From: an uncultured Treponema sp. | GTDB lineage: Bacteria > Spirochaetota > Spirochaetia > Treponematales > Treponemataceae | DNA: 30,847 nt | Assembly: GCA_905372265.1 (NCBI GenBank) | Contig: CAJPOL010000009.1 | Location: 1 to 30,847 of the forward strand | Direction: 5' to 3' | Part shown: in pieces, positions 24,901 to 30,847 of the stretch | Numbering within the stretch: the stretch's first letter is position 1 | How the letters are laid out: every line of letters starts with the position of its first letter | The notes under the pieces: model-generated | Seen by the model: the letters and a program-made list of their open reading frames with translations, nothing else | What the model was told of the DNA's origin: nothing | The model's database searches: none | Program-made: the position numbers and the translations under genes

Positions 24901-27304
24901 GCGTTATCAGCGTAATTACCGGTTTGCCGGTATCTACTTTTATCGTTTGCGCCGGTGTTTCCGCCGTATTCCCTGCCTTGTCGGTTACCCGGAACTTTAC
25001 CGTATTATCACCTTCATTGAGCGTGAGATTGCCCGACCAGTTTTCCGTACCGCTCAGCAGCGTTAAAGTTTCTTGAAGAGGAGTGCCGCCGGTAACGATA
25101 GCTTCTACTATGTAAACGTTGGAGATTGTATCGCTTGCGGTACCCGATACAAACAGAGTGTGCGTATTCCGCCATAGTCCATGAGTAGGAGGATTGATAG
25201 TAGGCGCTACCCTATCCACAACAACGGTCTTCTGCAGTTCGGCAGTCTTTCCGGCCTTATCCGTAACCCGTATCGTAAGATTATGGGAACCGTCGGCAAA
25301 CGCATCGCTTCCGCTAAAAGAAGCTGTCCATGTATAATCCGGCGGGAGTATTGCTGTACTCGGTATCTCTCTTTTTACAGCACCGTTTTCCAGAATTTCG
25401 ACCTTTTCTATGCCGTAAGAATCCGTTGCTTTTCCGGCAATCGAAACATCACCGTCGCTGCTTTTAATATACACAAGGCTCCCGGCTTTGCTATTGACCT
25501 TTACATCAGCCAATGCCGGCAAAGCCGTATCAATGATTATTTTTTGACGAGGCGTCGTTTCGGTAGTCGTTTTATTTCCAAGCGTATCCTCTGCACTAAA
25601 GTACAACTCATACGTGCCCTCTTCCATATCCGAAGCCGGAGTAAAGCTATACGAACCGTCACTATCTTTTACAAGCGTAAACGAATGTTCGGCAATAGAA
25701 GGAGGTACGGTAACTTTTTTATAGTAAACTTTTGCGCTGCCTGCTTTTATACCGGCGTTGTCGGAAATTGAGGCTTTAAACACCGGTCTCTGCGTTGTGG
25801 AGGCAACAGTAGACGGTTCAACTATTGTTATTGCCGGACCAGTCTTATCCACCACAACAGTTTGCGAGCGTTCTTGCCCTTGTGCGGTTATCGTTATGGT
25901 ATATTCGCCTGCGTCTACCGACGGCTTTACCGTATACTCGGACGGCGTGTTGGTTGTTAAAATTTTCGGTTTTGCAGCAGGATTCCAATTATCAAAGAAA
26001 TCTCCCGGATCAACGGTAGGAGGAGTCCCTTCTTTTCTAATTTCAACTTCTATCGGCAATCCGGCAGCGGGAGCTGTTGCCAAAATGCCGCCGATTTTTA
26101 CTTTAAACTGTCCTTTTGCATATAAGACACCTGCATTCTTTTTAACCGTATCGGCCGGAGTATTACCATCCAGTATTTCAAAGATAAACTGTGCAACGGT
26201 AGCAGGAATAACCTGTACCGCATGCGTAAATATCTTCTCGTTACCGGCATTGTCGGTAACTTTTATATTGACTTTTTTTACTCCCGGAGCAGGGATTTGC
26301 ACAAAGCCGTTCACCGTATAATCGCTACCGGTAAATTCACCGCTCAGCGGTTTCCAAACAGTACTTGCATCAATACTGTCAGCAATAGCATAATTGACTT
26401 CTTTTACACCGCTCACCGTTCTACCGGTAACGGAATCTTTAATTGTACCCGTAATCCGAATAGGATTATCGGTGGTAACAATAGGCGCTGCACCCGGTGC
26501 TCCGGAAGCTGCTTGACCGGCAAAGTCGATATTTTCAAATTCCGGCAGCGTTTGATCCGTTACAACCGTTACTGTTTGAGTGGTTTCTTTATCCGCCTTA
26601 TCCTTAACTTTGATCACAATGGAATGGCTTTCTTCCGCAAGGGTAAGCGACTTTGTAAAAGCCCCTGCAGAAAGCGGCATCGTCTGGCCTTTTATCGTAA
26701 ACTCTTTAACCTCATACGTCTCTACAACCGTACCGCTTACCGTTACCGTACCGTTTTTGGTATACACTTTCGATCCGTTCGTAACAGCTATTCCGTCAAC
26801 CGTTAAGCCGGTAATTGCAGGAGGCGCCGCATCATACACGAAGGTTCTCGTTACCGTGGTAGGCTGATCAAACGTATCTTGAGCGGTAACCGTCAAAGTA
26901 TACTTTCCGTCACCGTAATTCGATCCGGAAAGATCGATCGGCTGCGATTTCCAATTTTCTCCGTTGTCTGCTAGGTTTACCGTCTGCGGGGATCCGCCCT
27001 CTTTGGTAAGCGTTACCGTCAGCGGTGCAGGCGTCTTTAACCCTACTCCCGCATCAAATGCCGTACCGGAAATTTCCAATAGTTTACTATCCCTATCAAG
27101 TTTTGCATTATCCACCGGATAGATGACTTTAATCTGGGGGCCTTTGACATCATAAACAAGGTAATATGTCTGTTCAGGGGACGTTCCTCCTCCGTCATTA
27201 GTGGCCTTTATAACCAACTGGTAGTTTCCGCCCTCCGTTTGATTAAAACCCGTATCCCCATTATTTATGGTAATCGGCATTGTTGGATGAAGGGGGGGGG
27301 ACAA
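18956..27304 (-). CDS. Giant Ig-like-repeat surface lipoprotein, C-terminal part (downstream of poly-C frameshift)
   Basis: A 2782-residue open frame that continues the lipoprotein begun at 29051 after a frame break at the nine-C run (27292-27300). It has no credible start of its own: the first codon is a TTG at the C run and the first ATG (27275-27277) lacks a ribosome binding site. Bacterial Ig-like domains follow one another, each about 85-110 residues and joined by links such as VDKTGPAITIV, VDRVAPTINPP, VDKTAPTIKLN and IDKTSPTIG; I count about 15 of these. Within each unit comes a NLADNG/W/LxxGxYTL-type strand pattern and often DxAGN. Near 2150-2230 a TIG-like segment occurs (VYAGEKITLKGFNITSS). 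The last ~500 residues are different, with repeats such as GIHIAYYSSSSGDLKYAY suggesting a beta-propeller. Role: likely surface adhesion. Confidence 0.8.
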   Translation of the reverse strand: MSPPLHPTMPITINNGDTGFNQTEGGNYQLVIKATNDGGGTSPEQTYYLVYDVKGPQIKVIYPVDNAKLDRDSKLLEISGTAFDAGVGLKTPAPLTVTLTKEGGSPQTVNLADNGENWKSQPIDLSGSNYGDGKYTLTVTAQDTFDQPTTVTRTFVYDAAPPAITGLTVDGIAVTNGSKVYTKNGTVTVSGTVVETYEVKEFTIKGQTMPLSAGAFTKSLTLAEESHSIVIKVKDKADKETTQTVTVVTDQTLPEFENIDFAGQAASGAPGAAPIVTTDNPIRITGTIKDSVTGRTVSGVKEVNYAIADSIDASTVWKPLSGEFTGSDYTVNGFVQIPAPGVKKVNIKVTDNAGNEKIFTHAVQVIPATVAQFIFEILDGNTPADTVKKNAGVLYAKGQFKVKIGGILATAPAAGLPIEVEIRKEGTPPTVDPGDFFDNWNPAAKPKILTTNTPSEYTVKPSVDAGEYTITITAQGQERSQTVVVDKTGPAITIVEPSTVASTTQRPVFKASISDNAGIKAGSAKVYYKKVTVPPSIAEHSFTLVKDSDGSYSFTPASDMEEGTYELYFSAEDTLGNKTTTETTPRQKIIIDTALPALADVKVNSKAGSLVYIKSSDGDVSIAGKATDSYGIEKVEILENGAVKREIPSTAILPPDYTWTASFSGSDAFADGSHNLTIRVTDKAGKTAELQKTVVVDRVAPTINPPTHGLWRNTHTLFVSGTASDTISNVYIVEAIVTGGTPLQETLTLLSGTENWSGNLTLNEGDNTVKFRVTDKAGNTAETPAQTIKVDTGKPVITLITPANGQVRIKDQTYQVALTVSDIGSSGIKKIEYAAAADFVSATDYMTSGGSVTIGLTGITSDVTYYFRAVDEAGNTSDSVRVSIQKDSAPPEVAFISHHDNQEVNKKITIRGSASDDKELTSVKIINADGGIDLTGVSDSSGVDPADSETAGNKALFKGTKAYNWRFTLDTEQYTDNTELKLKAIATDAAGNIMEKELTLKVNQNSDRPQIVITNLTDLIGTVYLTTGRTLYGSILDDDGAVKKLEVSETESGPYAEISVSSGSWNYTFTNDGEKKLYFKITDKEDSVFTSAVSTIPADMLQQPKTYAKELPAVPPSGTDLGKPVIVKIDNTPPQFGSPDVQFTEDPSFGSGLRTLSGADKFGNKKIYLQIKASDAAGIKTVTVSGLKTTPILLNRNSGSAGGTEVWQSGEIDLGDSSITGGTKRIAIELEDNAGAKTIIERAAIVDKTAPTIKLNYPLAADVIGGKVTFSGTITDIGDAGVNKDGTKYMFTKKVGGHEVTPPASSADWKPMTASTPGSWNFEYDFKDISDNPNDYGSPNADNNNYYDIPVYIRTEDMVGNTEVHKKIFVLNPDGTKPVVKVLSPAKDSIVGGTIQIFGIANVAVGTPADIGEAYIQFSKDGNFNDTGDGTFGSTDWYNNGDGQLIDGTDVNGAVQWTKTINVDGSFNPISGDKWRVYFRVRAKNKTVLRMGEWTEKITIEIDKTSPTIGSPNQLQIKNEDDTGTAENYTPNMWIGTGKKLIGSLYDESGLKSITISGDLKNSTTYTLSTAKANGWITEDTVNTPSSGAAKNYNLKIPLNLNDLSNGAKQNKEFKVKIDITEDTTHNLSSSRELTFRFDTDLPFGDFGESKHIGNGMFTSSSITDATLAGKIRSLAPSGQYTDIGILADNYKLTITGVTGNTVSFTPNPPHFTAGSHNYILYQQERLIYNHSGNWILKGVGNDSGSGIKEVKAKVTVASTDTGWVTMTETNSSNKISKQLGGQVTWQAPVNLASLTDGKGKLEYVITDNSGNEYTAPPIEVRVKNNPVEVTKITLKTEIGGAAFDTVPQTATTPKSAPVTLMTGGLDTVRDYAGTVESKNFAFKSLTDSKIQVEFTGGGGGQVFYTLKYDGNVLTGHTMQNISSGDLISLTQSNLQTIGNTTGETPKELVLELWDNAADCTQSGINPLTRRAFAEVKIRTLFDALDTKPPTVVILPFHWNSENDNSLYEHKRSNGHVEIAPVAGIGNTYSSVSGKVTLRGFVYDNVKVNTVKAELPFSPALTVTATRNGTTWTSDKTMAADGAELKVTRLGADYLGFYLKWELSFDSSKMDMDVGTIGHTIKIIANDGINGSTETNGTALPTAVTVAQRDDKKSATDTSFSSVNAGQFIVFSTDEQQYFTRITSREGNTIVLADDVPTSLKQASVYAYTASKTNVQVNSVPYVTEVKTAITKTAKRDFDRSALGYYPVYAGEKITLKGFNITSSPSVKLGSKDLTSKVSAYSSTAGTFAVEIEDAADVELTVTVGSTKAINNSNKNPVIAADGTVTEAVYNAWQNRANKRLADDLKLSVWKVDEFDSGIQKDITNPMLKIAPDSTWYMSYGKGVPRMVVNKSGSEIVVDYSYNKFHNTAVAFDSSHNVYAVATNTDRISQHSAKFAFYSRFKDPSVSFVDGSYQASWKGKSRLETANNDSTGIYNINRVPRPKLAVTGNTTAAKVYISYFDANHPKNPVKFRYGTVNNSNVFTDGIKDGGEAIYPNDANHMHAMRNRPNGSAPDYHIIADDDTLPYKGGPYVAHGVTSDGVAVVAWYDASEKRLVYSYNTAPQTPVHGGAWQTNARVIDEDFAGWYVDLTVDKNDGIHIAYYSSSSGDLKYAYLQNYSANHTVVTVDSYLSVGTQITINTREESGHIVPYISYFQSAFTQTPSSVRVAWLPSGVGTAGADVKDGAVDDLFTGAWEVMTIPMKGIIPKDETICNGVPTNGTWGGSVVLGFMSDSGYKKAVLRK

Positions 27305-29051
27305 CAGATTGAGAGCGAGTTGATAATACCTCAGTTAATCCTTGCTTCAATCTATAAGCAACTGTTGCAATTTCACTCAAATCAAGAGAAAATGAAACAT
27401 TATCACCCTTTTTTATGTATACCTGCTCCGTAATATTACCGCCGCCGGAGCCTGTGTTATTAATTTTTACGACGGAAACAGTCGGCGGCTGACTAGTACT
27501 TACGAGTGTAATACCGTAAAGATCCGCCCCGCCCTCACCTTGAGCGGCAATCAATTCATTTTTATTGCGTCCATCGATCCCTTTATCCCTTCCGCGTGCT
27601 AAAAGAACATACTGTTTACCGTATGTTAGATCGGTCGTCTTATGAATTGGTATGGTAAACAAATAATTGCCACCTTCTTTTTCACACGTTATGCCGTTAT
27701 TCGGAATACGAATCAGACCGGACTTTAATGTTTTTGAAGAAACATTACTGTATATTGAAGCGGTATTAATATCAAAATTAAGATCGGCAAGATATGTTTT
27801 ATAGGTATCCCATTCTGCTAAGAAGAAGTGAGAGAAACGGTATGTATCATCATCGGGATCCGAAGGATCGGCAGGAGCTCCTGCAGGCTTAACCTCATTC
27901 AACGGTACATCATCAAGATTCCGCGATAACCTTACTTGCAATAAAGAACTCGCAAAAAAATTTGAAAATGAAGGAGTGAGTGTCCCGCTTGCGTTTTTCG
28001 AAGGAGTTCTACCGACTATCTCGAAACGGGGGTTCAAAGAAGGATTCAAAGCAAAGGTACCGACCGGCTGCCCAGCCCCTCCGCCGATCTTCTTGTTAGC
28101 AAACTCCGTTTTGATCTCAGCCGGATTTGTTATCGAAGCAGGAGCTGTGCCGTACAATACCTCATATACATCCTGAATTTTATTATCAGGTTTACTAAAA
28201 ACTTTTTCATATAAATCATCGGAAAGGTAATACACATCGGTATAATTGCCTTCGCTGCTATTCGCAGCTTCTCCCGGATTGGTATAGGTTTTAGCGCTAT
28301 CATATACCCGCACAGTGTAGCTGAAATTTTTCTTACCGTCTTCACGAGTATTACTGCCGTACAGTGTATTGTAAAAAGTACCGCCTCCCGTTGAGAATGA
28401 AGTCACTTTTAGTCTGATGTTCTGCGGTATATTGTATACTGTCTCTATATGTGAAGCACTGCTTCCAACAGCTTTGGCCTCTATTTCCAGTTTTGCCACA
28501 TCGCTTTTATCATATACTTGCCCCACCAGCCAAAAATCAGCGCCGAAAGCATCGCCGTCCCTATAGCTCGTACCCGGATTCAGCGCTTTCGTACTGGGGC
28601 GATTTAAAATCAAAAGAGGCGGTGTATTATCGATAGTAAGGAACCACTCTATAGAGGCAGTCTTTCCCGATTGATCTTCGGCAAGGATGTTAAAAACCTG
28701 CCTCCCGTCGCCGATCAAAAATTTCCCATTCGAATCTTTTTGATTTAATACGATCTGCCATGTCTTATTGCCGTTATCGACTAACGCCCGTGCAGAAGCA
28801 GGATGTCCGTCCGCCTTAATATACGAGACGGTAACGGTTTTAACACCGACATCGTCATCAATCATACCTTTCAGCGTAAACGTATCGCGGACAACGGCAT
28901 TTGCCGGCGGGTATGCCGCATAGATCGTCGGCGGATTAATATCTATGGTTCCGCCTAAGCCGATTCCACCCTTACACGTGGTAAAAAATGCAATCGAAAT
29001 TATACAGAGAAAGACAACGGTCACTTTCAGAGTGCTCTTAAGTGTAATCAT
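27261..29051 (-). CDS. Giant Ig-like-repeat surface lipoprotein, N-terminal part (ends in frameshift)
   Basis: A 596-residue frame that starts with a lipoprotein signal: basic and hydrophobic stretch then FFTTC with Cys26 as likely lipidation site, within the relaxed spirochaetal lipobox. After it come DINPPTIYAAYPPANAVV and TIDNTPPLLILNRP, each opening an Ig-like unit, then a ~300-residue region without clear repeat. At about residue 583 the coding strand has nine C; the frame then runs 10 to 13 codons into a TAA at 27261-27263. If the run had eight (or eleven) C the protein would join the frame at 18956-27304 and measure about 3364 residues. ATG 29049-29051 has AAGGAG 7 bases upstream. A promoter lies at 29136-29164. 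Confidence 0.8.
   Translation of the reverse strand: MITLKSTLKVTVVFLCIISIAFFTTCKGGIGLGGTIDINPPTIYAAYPPANAVVRDTFTLKGMIDDDVGVKTVTVSYIKADGHPASARALVDNGNKTWQIVLNQKDSNGKFLIGDGRQVFNILAEDQSGKTASIEWFLTIDNTPPLLILNRPSTKALNPGTSYRDGDAFGADFWLVGQVYDKSDVAKLEIEAKAVGSSASHIETVYNIPQNIRLKVTSFSTGGGTFYNTLYGSNTREDGKKNFSYTVRVYDSAKTYTNPGEAANSSEGNYTDVYYLSDDLYEKVFSKPDNKIQDVYEVLYGTAPASITNPAEIKTEFANKKIGGGAGQPVGTFALNPSLNPRFEIVGRTPSKNASGTLTPSFSNFFASSLLQVRLSRNLDDVPLNEVKPAGAPADPSDPDDDTYRFSHFFLAEWDTYKTYLADLNFDINTASIYSNVSSKTLKSGLIRIPNNGITCEKEGGNYLFTIPIHKTTDLTYGKQYVLLARGRDKGIDGRNKNELIAAQGEGGADLYGITLVSTSQPPTVSVVKINNTGSGGGNITEQVYIKKGDNVSFSLDLSEIATVAYRLKQGLTEVLSTRSQSVVPPPSSNNADYHK
27292..27300 (-). repeat. Nine-base homopolymer (G on plus, C on coding strand) that breaks the giant lipoprotein frame
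   Basis: A run of nine identical bases in the gene. Loss of one base or gain of two would join the two frames exactly. Homopolymer runs of this length slip during replication, and poly-G/C tracts are a known phase-variation device in treponemes. Confidence 0.75.
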
Positions 29052-29135
29052 AGAAAAAGCTCCTTAGGCTATCGTATTTTTAACTGTTTTACATACTGCA
29101 ACTTTTATGAATACACCCGTTTTTTAAGTGGAGAC

Positions 29136-29164
29136 TAGATACTATAATTGTTAATAGTTGTCAA
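29136..29164 (-). promoter_or_regulatory. Likely promoter of the giant lipoprotein gene
   Basis: On the minus strand a consensus TTGACA (29159-29164) precedes TATCTA (29136-29141) at 17 bases. The -10 box matches only partly. Transcription would start near 29129, leaving a leader of about 78 bases with a good AAGGAG ribosome binding site. Confidence 0.5.
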
Positions 29165-29223
29165 GTAGCATCCGATTCTTTTTTTCTAAATTTACCGGGC
29201 CGTTCTTCGCTGTTTCATCCCTA

Positions 29224-29252
29224 TTCAACTTTTCTGCAATTCAGTATATACT
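29224..29252 (+). promoter_or_regulatory. Promoter of the SDR-like gene, placed for a leaderless mRNA
   Basis: TTCAAC (29224-29229) and TATACT (29247-29252) are 17 bases apart. Only six bases separate the -10 box from the ATG at 29259, so transcription should begin at or within a base or two of the start codon. No ribosome binding site is present. Confidence 0.55.
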
Positions 29253-29258
29253 GCACAC

Positions 29259-29912
29259 ATGAATGCCGATATACTCATTACCGATGACCGTTTAGGCTTT
29301 ACGCTCAGCTTAGCGGATTTTTTACGGGTACAAGGTTCGCGCGTGTGCGTTACTTCAGACTCAAGTCCCAAGAAAGAAAAAAACAGTGAACGGGTGATCG
29401 GGCCGGTGATTTCATGGAACCGATCCTCATTGTTTTCCTTGCAATCGCTGCCGATTCAATGCAAAAATTTACAGTTGAATATTGATACGGCAATTATCGT
29501 CTTTGATGCAGCCGCATATCTTGAATTATATCCTGATAATGACATCCTGACTGCCGATCGGACTATTACCGAACTGATAACGGCAAATATGCAGTTAATA
29601 CACATATTGATAGGCTATTTTAATGAAAGAAAATCCGGAAAACTCCTTTTTGTACATCGGGATATACCGATGGCTACCGGACAAGCGGCGGTTGCGGCTG
29701 CTTCAGGAGCCTTTACGCGGATGGCGGAGGAAACGGTGATGCTGCTCTCTCAAGAAGAAAATTCGTTATTGCAGACTATGCTTGTCAAACTTGAAGGAGA
29801 GGAGAACACGCTTTACATTGAGTGGCTTGCAGCGCAGATCAGCTTGCCGGTACTGACCCGTATTCCGGGCAGATGGATTAAGGCCGGCCAGCGGGGTTTC
29901 TTCGGAAAATAA
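29259..29912 (+). CDS. Degenerate short-chain-dehydrogenase-like protein
   Basis: A 217-residue protein laid out like an SDR Rossmann fold: ADILITDDRLGFTLSLADFLRVQGSRVCVTSD matches the first beta-alpha-beta unit (strand, turn, helix, G-x-RV strand), TAIIVFDAAAYLE the fourth strand region, ANMQ the Asn-bearing helix, and GKLLFVHRD with GQAAVAAASGAFTRMAEE the active-site strand and helix. However, the glycine-rich TGxxxGxG loop reads TDDRLGF, and the catalytic Ser, Tyr and Lys positions are not conserved. It is therefore unlikely to be an active NAD(P)-dependent dehydrogenase. It could be a structural or regulatory homologue. The assignment comes from layout only and is uncertain. The gene diverges from the giant lipoprotein gene and converges on radC. 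Confidence 0.55.
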   Translation: MNADILITDDRLGFTLSLADFLRVQGSRVCVTSDSSPKKEKNSERVIGPVISWNRSSLFSLQSLPIQCKNLQLNIDTAIIVFDAAAYLELYPDNDILTADRTITELITANMQLIHILIGYFNERKSGKLLFVHRDIPMATGQAAVAAASGAFTRMAEETVMLLSQEENSLLQTMLVKLEGEENTLYIEWLAAQISLPVLTRIPGRWIKAGQRGFFGK

Positions 29913-30008
29913 CAACGAATTTTAAGATAAGTTATTATGGTAGAAAAAAACCGTCCATACTTATCCGCGCCCGAAACTGCAAACAGCATAACGATGAAGA
30001 TCGCGGAT
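29913..30008. other. Intergenic gap between converging genes with partial inverted repeats
   Basis: GATAAGT and ACTTATC (around 29926 and 29960) form 7-bp arms, and CCGCG/CGCGG another pair further right. They could end transcripts from both sides, but no T run marks a clear terminator. Confidence 0.3.
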
Positions 30009-30659
30009 TCAGATAAGCGGAAATCCTGCTTCAATGAAACTTAAATAACTGCCGTTCGGAGCAAGGATAATATGATCCAGCACTGAAATTCCTAAAAGCT
30101 CTCCTGCTTGACAGAGCCGTTGAGTCAGGGCTAAGTCCGCTTGGGACGGTTCAAGGCAGCCTGACGGATGGTTATGCGCAAGGATGACCGCAGCAGCCCG
30201 GTCGGCAAGCGGATCGGCAAAAACCTCCCGCGGATGAACCAGCGTGCGCGTCAGCGTACCGACAGAGACGACTCGGATAACCGAAATTTCATGAGCGCCG
30301 TTTAATGATACGCAGATAAATTGTTCCTGCTTCCGTACCGAATAATGCCGTAAAAAGGGAACAATATCGGACGGCTCCCGTATCTTTTCCGCTCCGACAC
30401 CGTAATACCGCCTGCCGAGTTCAAAGGCGGCAAGCACAGTCGAGAGTTTTGCCTCCCCGATACCGCTGATACTGCGTAATGCCGTATCAATGCTTTCCGT
30501 TTTACGGGTATCGATGTGCTGCACAATTTCTTCAGCAAGCTGCGTTACCGGTTTGTTAGCAATGCCGGTATGCAGCAACACGGCCAGCAATTCGGTATCG
30601 CTTAACCGCTGCGGCCCGTATGCCAATAAACGTTCTCGTATATCAGGTTTTGCATTCAT
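30009..30659 (-). CDS. radC: RadC-family JAMM protein
   Basis: A 216-residue UPF0758/RadC protein. The N-terminal helical region holds an HhH-like DNA-binding stretch (LRSISGIGEAKLSTVLAAFELGRR), and the C-terminal MPN/JAMM domain shows HNHPSGCLEPSQADLALT, with the two His and the Asp of the zinc site, and a PREVF strand ahead of it. RadC's cellular role is still not settled; a link to DNA repair has been questioned. ATG 30657-30659 with CAGG about 8 bases upstream gives the usual length. An in-frame start at 30725 would add a cysteine-rich tail without a match to the family. It faces the SDR-like gene. Confidence 0.85.
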   Translation of the reverse strand: MNAKPDIRERLLAYGPQRLSDTELLAVLLHTGIANKPVTQLAEEIVQHIDTRKTESIDTALRSISGIGEAKLSTVLAAFELGRRYYGVGAEKIREPSDIVPFLRHYSVRKQEQFICVSLNGAHEISVIRVVSVGTLTRTLVHPREVFADPLADRAAAVILAHNHPSGCLEPSQADLALTQRLCQAGELLGISVLDHIILAPNGSYLSFIEAGFPLI

Positions 30660-30768
30660 ATCTATACCTGCATATAAAGCACATACGGCAAGACGGCAAA
30701 AAATACAGGGGAATATCCCGATCACCTCATTTACTTTAGCAGTTGTTTCTTTCTGTTACGCTTTCTAC

Positions 30769-30774
30769 TATACT
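30769..30774 (+). promoter_or_regulatory. Possible -10 box for a plus-strand gene leaving the window
   Basis: TATACT lies about 60 bases ahead of an ATG at 30840-30842 that is preceded by a purine-rich AAAGAAG. The frame is open for the three codons that remain. The -35 is poor, so this is a weak suggestion only. Confidence 0.2.
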
Positions 30775-30847
30775 ATCACGCGTTTACACTGGAACACGGA
30801 AATCAATTTTTGAGTGAAGGTATTAAAAAAGAAGAAAAAATGCTAAA

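Noticed and set aside
25181..26321. Long plus-strand open frames antisense to the giant lipoprotein
   Set aside because: Arg- and Cys-rich products with no family match, explained by the codon use of the repeat protein on the opposite strand.
1..30847. CRISPR array, IS element or rRNA
   Set aside because: No regularly spaced direct repeats, no transposase with terminal inverted repeats and no rRNA sequence were seen on either strand.

Overview
The window looks like chromosome from a host-associated spirochaete, most likely a Treponema. I infer this from the mix of genes rather than from one marker: a giant Ig-like-repeat lipoprotein, a MptE/Maf-like DUF115 protein beside cell-wall genes, a moxR/DUF58/transglutaminase operon, moderate GC, and some strong promoters placed so close to the start codon that the mRNAs would be leaderless. 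Species cannot be named from the sequence alone.

Left 5.3 kb (minus strand apart from the first gene) is a decayed prophage. In transcription order it holds a zinc-metallopeptidase-like gene, the nuclease half of a large terminase whose ATPase half is gone, a portal protein, and a MuF-like minor head protein whose last ~90 residues match the Ntox50 (BECR-fold) toxin type. Two small paralogous genes follow, the first overlapping the toxin stop codon by 4 bases, and then a minus-strand terminator. Toxin fusion plus paired small genes is the best candidate here for a little-described system: a capsid-borne nuclease with tandem candidate immunity proteins. A tRNA with CAT anticodon, with a clean promoter and terminator, closes this region.

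From 5.5 to 10.7 kb a plus-strand cluster with overlapping genes encodes signal peptidase I, a transpeptidase penicillin-binding protein with a C-terminal PASTA domain, a DUF115/MptE-like protein, and an FMN-dependent alpha-hydroxy-acid dehydrogenase homologue with an N-terminal four-cysteine motif. Facing it, a tightly coupled minus-strand operon (16.8 to 10.8 kb) encodes MoxR ATPase, a DUF58 protein, and a 1236-residue membrane protein that joins a TgpA-like transglutaminase to a TPR protein that still carries something like a signal peptide inside the chain.

From 16.9 to 18.7 kb lie a coiled-coil protein of unknown role, a hotdog thioesterase and tRNA-Lys(TTT). From 19.0 to 29.05 kb a single giant lipoprotein gene (about 3364 residues if intact) is split into two frames at a run of nine C on the coding strand. 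This could be phase variation in the OFF state, a true mutation or a sequencing error. The right end holds a degenerate SDR-like protein and RadC, with no gene-free stretch above 300 bases anywhere in the window.
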